Assembly: GCA_025056355.1 (NCBI GenBank)
Contig: JANWWI010000001.1
Location: 124,001-188,000 of the forward strand
Length of the DNA stretch: 64,000 bases
Direction of reading: 5' to 3'
Source: Casimicrobiaceae bacterium
GTDB lineage: Bacteria; Pseudomonadota; Gammaproteobacteria; Burkholderiales; Casimicrobiaceae
The notes below the pieces were generated by a model. That model was not told the DNA's origin, searched no databases, and was given only the letters and a program-made list of their open reading frames with translations. This document shows positions 37,141-45,088 of this stretch, piece by piece; within the stretch, counting starts at the first letter, position 1, and each line of letters begins with the position of its first letter. The position numbers and the translations under genes are program-made.

Positions 37141-37184
37141 ACCAACACAAACGCCCCCTCGCGGGGCGTTTGTGTTGGTTGGTG
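37136..37184. repeat. Perfect 22-base inverted repeat (terminator-like)
   Basis: Two perfectly complementary 22-base arms (37136-37157 and 37163-37184) around a five-base loop CTCGC. The core ACGCCCC/GGGGCGT is terminator-like, with A/T-richer flanks on both sides, so it could act in both directions. The outer bases use CACCA of the duplicated tmRNA end. A second strong stem of ten pairs lies at 37054-37077. Confidence 0.8.
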
Positions 37185-37318
37185 CACGCGACGCGATGTC
37201 GAACCGGCGTCCGCGGACGCGGGCGCGAGCTGGAGCGCACCGCGGGCAGCGCGCGAGTCGCGATGAACAGCGAGGGATTTTCCGGCAGCGCCTATTCCGG
37301 GCGGCAGAATGTGGCGCC

Positions 37319-38212
37319 ATGCCCGCCCGCGCTCATCCGCTCCTTGGCCTCCTTGCTGTGCTGCTAGCGGCCGCGCTGTGGGGCACGACCGGCACGGCGC
37401 AGGCGCTTACCGGCGGGGCGCTCTCCGCGCTCTGGTTCGGGGCGCTGCGGCTTGCCTTTGCGGCGGTCTTCTTCCTCGCTTTTGCCGGTGTGACCGGGGT
37501 GCTCGCTCGCGGTGCTTGGCGCGGGCTGTCGCCGGGTGCGGCGATCGGTGCCGGGCTGTGTATGGCGACCTACAACCTCGCCTTTTTTGCGGGGGTGAAG
37601 CTGACCGGCGTGGGCATGGGCACCGCGATCGCGCTCGGCAGCGGGCCGATCTGGGCGGGGCTCCTTCAGGGCTTGATCGAGCGCCAGCCGCCAACGGCGG
37701 CGTGGTGGCTGGGCACGGCGATGGCCGTGGCGGGCGGGGCGCTCCTCACCGCGGGCGGCGAGGGCGCGGGAGCCTCGGCGCTTGGCGTCGCGCTGTGCCT
37801 CGTCTCCGGGCTCGCCTACGCGGTCTACACGCTGCTCAACCAGCGCTTGGTCGGGCAGGCTCCTGCTGCCTTGATCACGCTTTCAGCCTTCAGCGTGGCC
37901 GCTGCGGTTGCGCTGCCGGTCGCAGGCATCCACGCCGGGTTGCCGCAGCTTGGCCGAGCGGAGTGGATCGCCACGGCCTACACCGGCATGGTGACTGCAG
38001 GCATCGGCTACCTGCTCTATAGCGCCGCGCTGCGCCATATTCGACCGGCCACAGCGGTGACGCTTGCGCTCGTCGAACCGGTGGTGGCCTTTGCGCTTGC
38101 CGTCTTCGTGCTCGGTGAGCCGACGGGCGGCGGGCCGTGGGTCGGCCTGCTGCTGGTGCTCGGCGGCGTGCTTATGGTGGGTCGCGCGGAACTCGCGAGA
38201 ACTTCGGGCTGA
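37319..38212 (+). CDS. EamA/DMT-family transporter
   Basis: A 297-residue inner-membrane protein with ten hydrophobic helices arranged as two five-helix EamA repeats (LLAVLLAAALWGTTGTAQALTGGALSALWFGALRLAFA... and LGVALCLVSGLAYAVYTLLNQRLVGQ..., VEPVVAFALAVFVLGEPTGGGPWVG). These carry metabolites or amino acids out of the cell. ATG 37319 begins MPARAHPLLGLL; upstream frame is the tmRNA-adjacent repeat region and is not credible. Not linked to neighbours by function. Confidence 0.85.
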   Translation: MPARAHPLLGLLAVLLAAALWGTTGTAQALTGGALSALWFGALRLAFAAVFFLAFAGVTGVLARGAWRGLSPGAAIGAGLCMATYNLAFFAGVKLTGVGMGTAIALGSGPIWAGLLQGLIERQPPTAAWWLGTAMAVAGGALLTAGGEGAGASALGVALCLVSGLAYAVYTLLNQRLVGQAPAALITLSAFSVAAAVALPVAGIHAGLPQLGRAEWIATAYTGMVTAGIGYLLYSAALRHIRPATAVTLALVEPVVAFALAVFVLGEPTGGGPWVGLLLVLGGVLMVGRAELARTSG

Positions 38213-38412
38213 AGTCAGGCCCGCACGGCTTGCACGGCGGAGCTGTGACGCGCACCATGCTGCCGGTCCCGCACGCTGCGCGCGAATGCAGCCAACGTCG
38301 GCGTGTTTCGAGCCTCAAAGGTCAGAGCGCAACGATCCCGGGTGTCCACGCTTGTGTGTTCAGCCCAGCACGCGGCAGACTCCGGGCAAGCCGTGGCTCT
38401 CCTCCCTCGGGC
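38213..38412. other. Intergenic, no feature seen
   Basis: 200 bases between the EamA gene and the photolyase. The frame of the photolyase is open through it, but the family starts at MTTQVLWFKRDLRL, so I treat it as non-coding. No clear promoter. Confidence 0.35.
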
Positions 38413-39969
38413 ATGACCACCCAAGTCCTCTGGTTCAAACGCGATCTTCGGCTCGAGGATCACGCACCGCTCGTTCAGGCGGCCGCACGCGGGCCAGTGC
38501 TTGCGCTCTGGCTCGATGAGCCCGGTTACTGGGCCGGGGAGGATGTCTCGGCGCGGCAGCGCGCCTGGTCCTTCGCCTGCGTGGCCGATCTCGACGGGCG
38601 GCTGCGTGCGCTTGGCGGGCGGTTGTGGGTGTTGCCGCTTGATGCGCCGGAAGCCTTCGCACGGCTGCGCTCGGCGCTTGGGCCGTTTGCGCTCTGGAGC
38701 CATGAGGAGACCGGTAGCGGCTGGACCTACGTCCGCGATCGCGCGGTCAGGCGCTTCTGCCGCGAGCACGGGATCGACTGGCATGAGCGGCCCTCGAACG
38801 CGGTTGTGCGGCGGCTCGATTCGCGCGACCGTTGGAGCGCGCATTGGGATCGGCGGATGCGGGAGCCGCCCTTGGAGGTACCGGGTGCGATTCGCTTTGC
38901 CTGCCTGCCGGATGCGCTTGCTGCACTTGCGGTGGACCCGGCCGAGGAGGCGCAGCGGGCCTCGCCCCACCTGCACCGAGCGCCGTTCGCACCGGGGCGG
39001 GCAGGGGGAAAGCGCGCGCTCGAGCGCTTTCTGACCGAGCGCCTTAGCCGCTACCGGCGCGGCATGTCCTCGCCCTTGACCGCGTGGGAGGATTGCTCAC
39101 AGCTTTCGGCGCACTTCGCGTGGGGGACGCTTTCGATTCGCGAGGCGGTGCATGCGGTCATCGAACACCGCCGCAGCCTGCTCGCCCTGCCGCGTGAGGC
39201 GCGTCCGCCTGGGGCGCTTGAGGGCCTGAAGAGCTTCGAGGCGCGGCTGCACTGGCACTGCCACTTCATCCAGAAACTGGAAAGCGAACCGGCGCTTGAG
39301 TTTCGCAACCTGCATCGCAGCTACGACGGCCTGCGCAACGAGGGCGAACTCACCGCGTTCGAGCGCGAGCGCCTGGCGCGCTGGGCGGAGGGCACGACCG
39401 GCTGGCCGATGGTCGATGCCTGCATGCGGGCACTGGCCACAACCGGCTGGCTCAACTTCCGCATGCGTGCGATGCTCATGAGCGTGGCGGCGTATCCGCT
39501 CTGGTTGCACTGGCGCGCGCCGGGGCTGCATCTGGCGCGGCTTTTCATCGATTACGAGCCCGGTATCCATTGGCCGCAAGTGCAGATGCAATCCGGCACG
39601 ACCGGCATCAACGCGGTGCGCATCTATGACCCGATCAAACAGAGTCGGGATCACGATCCGGAGGGTGAGTTCATTCGTCGCTGGTTGCCTGAGCTGCGTG
39701 CGCTTGCGGATCCCTACCTGCATGAGCCGTGGCTCGCACCGGTGCCGCCGCGCGGCTATCCAGCGCCGCTGGTGGATGTGAAGGCGGCCAGTCGCGAGGC
39801 CGCCGCGCGTATCCACGCTCTTCGACGTACGGGCCAGGCGCGGGCGGAAGCTGCGCGGGTCTATGCCGAGCACGGCTCGCGGCATCCGGGGCGCGAGGGC
39901 CTGCGTCGCGGGCGGCCACGGCGCCGCACACCAACCGATTCAGCGCCCGAGCAGGCGGAGCTGTTTTGA
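38413..39969 (+). CDS. Photolyase/cryptochrome family flavoprotein
   Basis: A 518-residue protein with the N-terminal alpha/beta antenna domain (QVLWFKRDLRLEDHAPL) and a C-terminal FAD domain (SSPLTAWEDCSQLSAHFAWGTLSIREAV, GTTGWPMVDACMRALATTGWLNFRMRAMLMSVAA). It would repair pyrimidine dimers with blue light or act as a photoreceptor. In the FAD pocket the usual NNTLGWQW is replaced by the sequence GIHWPQVQMQSGTTG and the tail has RIYDPIKQSRDHDPEGEFIRRWLPEL, so it is a divergent branch rather than a class I CPD photolyase. ATG 38413 is chosen by homology; no strong ribosome site. Confidence 0.78.
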   Translation: MTTQVLWFKRDLRLEDHAPLVQAAARGPVLALWLDEPGYWAGEDVSARQRAWSFACVADLDGRLRALGGRLWVLPLDAPEAFARLRSALGPFALWSHEETGSGWTYVRDRAVRRFCREHGIDWHERPSNAVVRRLDSRDRWSAHWDRRMREPPLEVPGAIRFACLPDALAALAVDPAEEAQRASPHLHRAPFAPGRAGGKRALERFLTERLSRYRRGMSSPLTAWEDCSQLSAHFAWGTLSIREAVHAVIEHRRSLLALPREARPPGALEGLKSFEARLHWHCHFIQKLESEPALEFRNLHRSYDGLRNEGELTAFERERLARWAEGTTGWPMVDACMRALATTGWLNFRMRAMLMSVAAYPLWLHWRAPGLHLARLFIDYEPGIHWPQVQMQSGTTGINAVRIYDPIKQSRDHDPEGEFIRRWLPELRALADPYLHEPWLAPVPPRGYPAPLVDVKAASREAAARIHALRRTGQARAEAARVYAEHGSRHPGREGLRRGRPRRRTPTDSAPEQAELF

Positions 39970-39970
39970 C

Positions 39971-40089
39971 CGACCCCTCTGTCGGCTCGCGCCGACGTCT
40001 CCCCTACGGCTAACGCCGCAGGGGAGAACAACAAGTCCTCCCCTTCGCTTGCGAAGGGGAGGTCCGCGCGAAGCGCGGGAAGGGGTTGG
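39971..40089 (-). repeat. Dispersed palindromic repeat, copy 2 (inverted)
   Basis: Reading inverted relative to copies 3 and 4: CGACCCCTCT, CCGACGTCTCCCCTACGGCTAACGCC-type block, then CTCCCCTTCGCTTGCGAAGGGGAGG, a near-perfect hairpin, then AAGGGGTTGG. About 120 bases, filling the gap after the photolyase. Confidence 0.8.
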
Positions 40090-40120
40090 CGGAGCAACGC
40101 TCGTGCACACTTGGCCCTGC

Positions 40121-41086
40121 ATGATTCAGGCAGCGCTTGAGCGATATCAACTTCCGATCTATCTCGTCGCGATCGGCGCAGGTCTTGGGCTGGGCAGTGT
40201 GCGGCCCACGCTGCGCGAGCCCTTCGAAGCCTTGCTCTGGCCCGCGCTCGCGCTGCTTTTGTTTGCGACCTTCCTGCAGATCCCGCTTCTGCATCTGCGC
40301 GAAGCCTTTGCCGACCGACGGTTCCTGAGCGCCAACCTGATCGGCAACTTCCTCTTGGTCCCCGCAGTGCTTGCGCTCGTGCTGCCGCTTTTGCCGGAGG
40401 ATCCCGCGGTGCGGCTTGGCGTGGTGCTTGTGCTGGTGGTGCCGTGCACGGACTGGTTTATCACCTTCACCGCGCTTGGCCGCGGTGATGCGGCGCGAGC
40501 GCTTGCGGTCACACCGGTCAATCTCGTGTTGCAACTCTTGCTTCTGCCGGTGTACCTGTGGCTACTCGTGCCGACGGCCGATCTCGCGCGGGCCTTTGCT
40601 TGGACCGAGGTGTTGCCGGCAGCCCTGGCGTTGATCGCTGTGCCGCTTGCCGCTGCGGGGCTTGCCGAGCGCTGGATCGAGGCGCCTGGGGCCCCTTCCA
40701 CGCGCGCGCGTTGGCGGGCGTGGGCGGCGCTTTGGCCGGTGCCGCTTCTGGCGCTCGTGGTTTTTTTGATCGCTGGGGCGCAGGTCGGCACAGTGCGTGG
40801 CCAGACGATCACACTTTTGGCGGTGGTGCCGGTTTTCGTCGGCTACCTGGCATTGGCGCTTGTTCTTGCCCGGTGCTTGGCCCGATTCGGCGGACTGGCG
40901 CCGCCAGCCGGGCGGACGCTGGCCTTCAGCCTCGGCACCCGCAACTCCTTTGTGGTGTTGCCGCTTGCGCTCGCGCTGCCGCCCGGATGGGAGGGCACGG
41001 CGGTGGTGATTGTCGTGCAGTCGCTCGTCGAGCTCGGCGGAATGGTTGTCTTCCTGGCCGTGGTGCCGCGGCTTTTTCGGAGCTGA
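40121..41086 (+). CDS. ACR3/bile-acid:sodium symporter family transporter
   Basis: A 321-residue membrane protein with about ten helices. The stretch VLVLVVPCTDWFITFTALGRGDAARALAVTPVNL carries the cysteine and the charged motif of ACR3-type arsenite permeases within the BASS superfamily, and SLGTRNSFVVLPLALALPPG follows at the second repeat. No arsR, arsC or other arsenic gene is near, so arsenite export is only one possibility. ATG 40121 starts MIQAALERYQLPIYL. GC-rich codon use like its neighbours. Confidence 0.75.
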   Translation: MIQAALERYQLPIYLVAIGAGLGLGSVRPTLREPFEALLWPALALLLFATFLQIPLLHLREAFADRRFLSANLIGNFLLVPAVLALVLPLLPEDPAVRLGVVLVLVVPCTDWFITFTALGRGDAARALAVTPVNLVLQLLLLPVYLWLLVPTADLARAFAWTEVLPAALALIAVPLAAAGLAERWIEAPGAPSTRARWRAWAALWPVPLLALVVFLIAGAQVGTVRGQTITLLAVVPVFVGYLALALVLARCLARFGGLAPPAGRTLAFSLGTRNSFVVLPLALALPPGWEGTAVVIVVQSLVELGGMVVFLAVVPRLFRS

Positions 41087-41136
41087 GCGCTCGGCGCGGG
41101 CTTGCCATGCTCGGTTGCGCGCTATGCTCGCGCGCT

Positions 41137-41952
41137 ATGAGCCGTGGCGCAGCATCGGTCTTTGGCCTCATCGTCATTGGCGATGAGATCCTCACTGGCC
41201 GTCGTGCCGACAAGCATTTGTCGAAGGTGATCGAGTTGCTCGCAGCCCGTGGGCTTGCGCTTTCGTGGGCGCACTACGTGGGCGATGATCGCGCGCGTAT
41301 CGCGGAGGTGCTGCGGCGCGCCTTCGCAAGCGGCGACATCGTGTTTTCAACCGGTGGGATCGGAGCCACGCCCGACGATCACACGCGACAGGCGGCCGCG
41401 GAAGCGCTTGGGCGGCGGCTCGTGCTTCATCCCGAGGCCGAGCGGCTCATCCGCGAGCGCATGCAGGAGGTGGCGCGCGAGCGCGGTGAGCCCTACGATC
41501 CCGAGCGGCCCGACAATGTGCATCGGCTCAACATGGGCGTCTTTCCCGAGGGCGCAACGATCATCCCGAATCCGTACAACAAGATCCCCGGGTTTTCGGT
41601 GGGGGAAGTGCACTTCCTGCCGGGCTTTCCGGTGATGGCGTGGCCGATGATCGAGTGGCTGCTCGATACCCGCTATGCGCATTTGCATCGCCGCGGCGCG
41701 GCGCTCGAGCGCTCGGTGGTTGTATTCGGCGCCTACGAGGCGCAACTCACCCCGCTCATGGAGGCGATCGAACGCGACCATCGGCAGGTGCGTGTGTTTA
41801 GCCTGCCCTCGGTTGACCATCCGGAATTGGGCCGCCATGTCGAGCTCGGTCTCAAGGGGCCGCCTGAGGCGGTCGATGCCGCCTGGCCGGCGCTCATGGA
41901 AGGTTTGCAGTCGCTTGGTGCGCGGCTGGGGCCAGAGGCACGGCGCATCTGA
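41137..41952 (+). CDS. MoCF/CinA-like molybdopterin-binding protein
   Basis: A 271-residue protein similar to the N-terminal CinA/MoaB-type domain: VFGLIVIGDEILTGRRADKHLSKVIELLAARGLALSWAHYVGDDRARIAEVLRRAFASGDIVFSTGGIGATPDDHTRQAAAEALG. It lacks the CinA C-terminal deamidase domain. It stands apart from mog and has the longer form of unknown-function proteins annotated as competence/damage-inducible CinA-like; a nucleotide or NAD salvage role is possible. ATG 41137 begins shortly before the conserved core. Confidence 0.8.
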   Translation: MSRGAASVFGLIVIGDEILTGRRADKHLSKVIELLAARGLALSWAHYVGDDRARIAEVLRRAFASGDIVFSTGGIGATPDDHTRQAAAEALGRRLVLHPEAERLIRERMQEVARERGEPYDPERPDNVHRLNMGVFPEGATIIPNPYNKIPGFSVGEVHFLPGFPVMAWPMIEWLLDTRYAHLHRRGAALERSVVVFGAYEAQLTPLMEAIERDHRQVRVFSLPSVDHPELGRHVELGLKGPPEAVDAAWPALMEGLQSLGARLGPEARRI

Positions 41953-41982
41953 ATCGACGTTTTGAATGCAAGGAGTGTGTTC

Positions 41983-43158
41983 ATGTCATCCCTCATCGAG
42001 ACGCTCTCGGCCAAGGCCGAACCCTTCATCGCGATCCGGCGCCAGATCCACCGCGAGCCCGAGCTGGGCTTCGAGGAAGAGTTGACCTCCGCGCTCGTCG
42101 CTGAGCGCTTGCAGTCGTTCGGCTACACGGTGCATCGGGGGCTGGCGAAGACCGGCGTGGTCGGCGTACTCAAAAAGGGGACGAGCGCGCGTTCGATTGG
42201 GCTTCGCGCGGACATGGATGCGCTGCCGATTCTGGAGGCCAATCGCTTCGCGCATGCGAGCCGCTTTCCGGGCAAGATGCACGCCTGCGGTCATGACGGG
42301 CACACGGCGATGCTGCTTGCGGCGGCGGAGCACCTCGCGCAGACCCCCTTTGATGGAACGCTCCACCTGATCTTTCAGCCGGCCGAGGAAGGCCAAGGCG
42401 GTGCGCGGCGCATGGTTGAAGAGGGGCTCTTCGAGCGCTTTCCGTGTGATGCGGTGTTTGCGATGCACAACATGCCGGGCTTGCCGCAAGGCCACTTTGC
42501 CATCCGGCCCGGCCCGGCCATGGCTTCTTCAACCACGGTGACCGTGCGTCTGGCCGGCAAAGGCGGCCACGGCGCGATGCCGCATCATGCCAATGACGTG
42601 GTTGTGGCGGGTTCGAGCATCGTGATGGCGCTTCAGACGATCGTTGCGCGAAACATCGATCCTCTGGCGATGGCGGTGGTGACCGTGGGGGCATTTCATG
42701 CGGGCGAGGCGCCCAATGTGATCCCGGCTTCGGCGGAGATGAGGCTGTCCGTGCGCTCGCTCGATCCCGAGGTCGATCGGCTGCTTGAACGGCGTATCCG
42801 TGCCGTGATCGAGGGGCAGGCAGCGAGTTACGGCGTGACCGCCGAGATCGACTACGACCGACGCTATCCGGTGCTTGTGAACCACCTGCGCGAAGCGGAG
42901 CTTGCCTGTGAGGTCGCGCGCGATCTGGTTGGACCTGAGCGGGTGCGCTGGAACGCACCGCCCGTGACCGGTAGCGAGGACTTCGCCTTCATGCTGGAAA
43001 AGGTCCCAGGCTGCTATCTCTTCATCGGCAACGGCGATGGCGATTCACCCGGCGCCTGCATGGTGCACAACCCGAACTACGACTTCAACGACGCCAACAT
43101 TGCGGTGGGGGCGGCGTTCTGGGTGGCGCTCGTGAAGCGGGTGCTGGCCACGGACTAA
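41983..43158 (+). CDS. M20 family amidohydrolase
   Basis: A 391-residue M20D-type zinc aminoacylase/hippurate hydrolase: RRQIHREPELGFEEELTSALVAERL, RADMDALPILEAN, KMHACGHDGHTAMLLAAAEHLA (metal site), FQPAEEGQGGARRMVEEGLFE and PVTGSEDFAFMLEKVPG. It cleaves N-acyl amino acids or hippurate in the cytoplasm. The ATG 41983 has AAGGAG upstream; the frame opens earlier without a site. It lies alone, 30 bases after the CinA-like gene. Confidence 0.9.
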   Translation: MSSLIETLSAKAEPFIAIRRQIHREPELGFEEELTSALVAERLQSFGYTVHRGLAKTGVVGVLKKGTSARSIGLRADMDALPILEANRFAHASRFPGKMHACGHDGHTAMLLAAAEHLAQTPFDGTLHLIFQPAEEGQGGARRMVEEGLFERFPCDAVFAMHNMPGLPQGHFAIRPGPAMASSTTVTVRLAGKGGHGAMPHHANDVVVAGSSIVMALQTIVARNIDPLAMAVVTVGAFHAGEAPNVIPASAEMRLSVRSLDPEVDRLLERRIRAVIEGQAASYGVTAEIDYDRRYPVLVNHLREAELACEVARDLVGPERVRWNAPPVTGSEDFAFMLEKVPGCYLFIGNGDGDSPGACMVHNPNYDFNDANIAVGAAFWVALVKRVLATD

Positions 43159-43266
43159 GCCTTACTTCCCTCCCGGGGCAAAGGCAGCCGTCGGCGCGGC
43201 CGAACGAGGGGTCATGGCGCAAACTGCTCGAGCGCCTGACCTCGAAAAGCGAGAGGTCGCCTCTTC

Positions 43267-43455
43267 AACCCCTCCGGCGCTTCACGCGCCACCTCCCCTT
43301 CGCAAGCGAAGGGGAGGACGATTTTCGAGTTCTCCCCTGCGGCGCGAGCGCCACTGACCGCGGAGCAGAGCGATTTTGTGCGGAGGACGGCTTTCGAGTT
43401 CTCCCCTGCGGCGCAAGCCGTAGGGGAGATGCCGACGCAGTGGGCAGAGGGGTCG
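43267..43455 (+). repeat. Dispersed palindromic repeat, copy 3
   Basis: Starts AACCCCTCCGGCGC, contains the perfect-type hairpin CCTCCCCTTCGC/GCGAAGGGGAGG, then TTTCGAGTTCTCCCCTGCGG, and ends ATGCCGACGCAG...GGGCAGAGGGGTCG. The TTTCGAGTTCTCCCCTGCGG block occurs twice (about 43324 and 43391), so the copy has an internal duplication. Confidence 0.85.
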
Positions 43456-43465
43456 ACCGCACACA

Positions 43466-43530
43466 CAACCCCTCCGGCGTTCCACGGGCCACCTCCCCCT
43501 CGCAAGCGAAGGGGAGGCAATGCTCGAGCT
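43466..43530 (+). repeat. Dispersed palindromic repeat, copy 4 (partial)
   Basis: A second start of the same element (AACCCCTCCGGCG... CCTCCCCCTCGC/GCGAAGGGGAGG) directly after copy 3, cut short after the first hairpin. Confidence 0.75.
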
Positions 43531-43662
43531 GTCCCTCGGCTTCGGCGTCACTCGAAAACACTGCTAGAGATCGAGATGAAGAGCCTGGCCGTTTCCCGGT
43601 CCTCCCTCTCCCACCGGGAAAGGCAGGCGCGTAGCGCTAGGCGAGGGTGGCGAGCCTTCGCT

Positions 43663-45045
43663 TCAGCGCACCCGCCGGAACTGAATCGGCGGGGCGCGCT
43701 CACCGACGGCGCGGGCGCGGAAGCCGTTGCCGGTCTCTTCGACCTGATAGCGGTTGAAGCCAAGGTAGAGCTCGCCGTTGCGGAAGTAGCCATCCATCCG
43801 CGCCCGGTTGGGCAGCATCAGTGCGACCACGCCGTCGGAGTAAACCGCGAGCTCGACCGCTCCCCCGAACTCCTCGGCATGAGCCGTGAACACCCCAATT
43901 GCATAGGGCGGAGGCGGCTCAGCCCAGCTTTGATGCAAGTTGCCTGCGACGGGATTCGGATCAGGACGCGCGCTCCACTGTGGGCCGCTGCCGCGAATTT
44001 CGATGCGCCACTGCTGGTTTTCGCCCCCGTGGCAGTCGTATTGCTGGATGTTCACACCGTCCTCACCGCGCCCGCCTTCGAGATCGAGACATTTGCCGCT
44101 GCCCACATTGATGAAGCGACTAAAGCCCCGGCCAGCCGGTTCGATACGCCAGCGCTGATGCGCGCTGCCGTACCAGGTCTGTTGCGCGACGTTGGCACCG
44201 CTGCGATAGTCTCCGTAGACATCCATGACCTTGCCGCTTGCGCGTGAGACGATCGCATGCTCGCCGCGGCCGAGGTCGATCACATCCCAGAGCTGTGCGT
44301 CGGTGCCGTTACAGTGCCACTGACGGATGTTGACCCCGTCCTCGCGCCGCGATCGCTCCACATCGACGCATTTGCCGGTGGCGCGCGAGACGATCATGCC
44401 TGCGTAGACAAGGCGTCCCTGTGGACGCGCTTCAACCGCGACAGGCGGCACCGGCGGTGAAACGACCGCCGGCGGACGGCCGGGTAGCGCTGGCCCGCCA
44501 GCCACAGCAGGGCGCAGCTGCCAGAGCTGGTTGGCACCCCCCGTGCAGCGGTATTGCTGAACGTTCGCGCCGGGCTGACGAGACCGAAATTCGACATCGA
44601 GGCACTTGCCGCTGCCTTGGTTGACGATCTGCACGAGATCCCGGCCCATGTTTTCCACGCGCCAGCGCTGCGCGAAGGTGCGGTTCCAGCCCCACTGCTG
44701 GACGTTGGCGCCGTCTTCCATCGAACTGCGCGTGACATCGAGCGCATAGCCAGTGTCTTCGTTGATGATGGCGAACTCGCGCCCGCCCAGGTCGCGCAGC
44801 GACCAGACGGTGCCGGCGCTGCCACAGGTGTCTTGGATGACATTGGAGCCCTCGCCACCCCAGCCGGCCTGTACCGCAAGGCACAGACCGCTGTTGGCGC
44901 TGACGATGTAGCCGGTTTTCCAGAGTCGGCCGTCGCGGACCGGGTCGGGGCGGCTGGGGCCGATCTGAATCGTGATCTGCGCGGCGGCGACACCAACCGC
45001 GAGGCTGCCAGCGATTGCCAGCGCAGCACGAAGCGGGCGTTTCAT
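43663..45045 (-). CDS. Secreted protein with two ricin-type beta-trefoil lectin domains
   Basis: A 460-residue protein: signal peptide MKRPLRAALAIAGSLAVGVAAA, a first ricin-B domain (residues about 45-180), a proline-rich linker (PPAVVSPPVPPVAVEARP), a second ricin-B domain (about 210-360) and a C-terminal domain of about 100 residues (TAHAEEFGGAVELAVYSDGVVAL...FRARAVGER). Six QxW-type repeats are visible (for example VQQWGWNRTFAQRW, VQQYRCTGGANQLW, IRQWHCNGTDAQLW, IQQYDCHGGENQQW), three per domain, with cysteine pairs. It likely binds galactose-type glycans outside the cell. The C-terminal domain is not recognised. A GGAGG site precedes the start. Confidence 0.85.
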   Translation of the reverse strand: MKRPLRAALAIAGSLAVGVAAAQITIQIGPSRPDPVRDGRLWKTGYIVSANSGLCLAVQAGWGGEGSNVIQDTCGSAGTVWSLRDLGGREFAIINEDTGYALDVTRSSMEDGANVQQWGWNRTFAQRWRVENMGRDLVQIVNQGSGKCLDVEFRSRQPGANVQQYRCTGGANQLWQLRPAVAGGPALPGRPPAVVSPPVPPVAVEARPQGRLVYAGMIVSRATGKCVDVERSRREDGVNIRQWHCNGTDAQLWDVIDLGRGEHAIVSRASGKVMDVYGDYRSGANVAQQTWYGSAHQRWRIEPAGRGFSRFINVGSGKCLDLEGGRGEDGVNIQQYDCHGGENQQWRIEIRGSGPQWSARPDPNPVAGNLHQSWAEPPPPYAIGVFTAHAEEFGGAVELAVYSDGVVALMLPNRARMDGYFRNGELYLGFNRYQVEETGNGFRARAVGERAPPIQFRRVR

Positions 45046-45088
45046 GGATCCTCCCTCCTGACACGTTGCGATTTCGAGCATAAACGCA

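Larger units (their letters stand above)
43159..43662. other. Intergenic region dominated by repeats
   Basis: About 500 bases with two repeat copies (43267-43455, 43466-43530) and no credible gene. The remaining 130 bases before the ricin gene stop (43531-43662) show nothing recognisable. Confidence 0.6.

Noticed and set aside
36702-37320. Minus-strand frames with repeated GGPGGNRTRV-like text across the tmRNA end
   Set aside because: This is the familiar spurious translation of tRNA/tmRNA 3' ends read in reverse; the RNA gene explains the sequence.
40121-41086. Arsenic resistance operon
   Set aside because: The transporter resembles ACR3, but no arsR, arsC, arsH or similar gene is near, so an operon call is not supported.
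43212-43793. Several short frames on both strands downstream of the M20 gene
   Set aside because: They translate the dispersed palindromic repeats (PSLARGRW- or TSPSQAKGR-like text) and not proteins.
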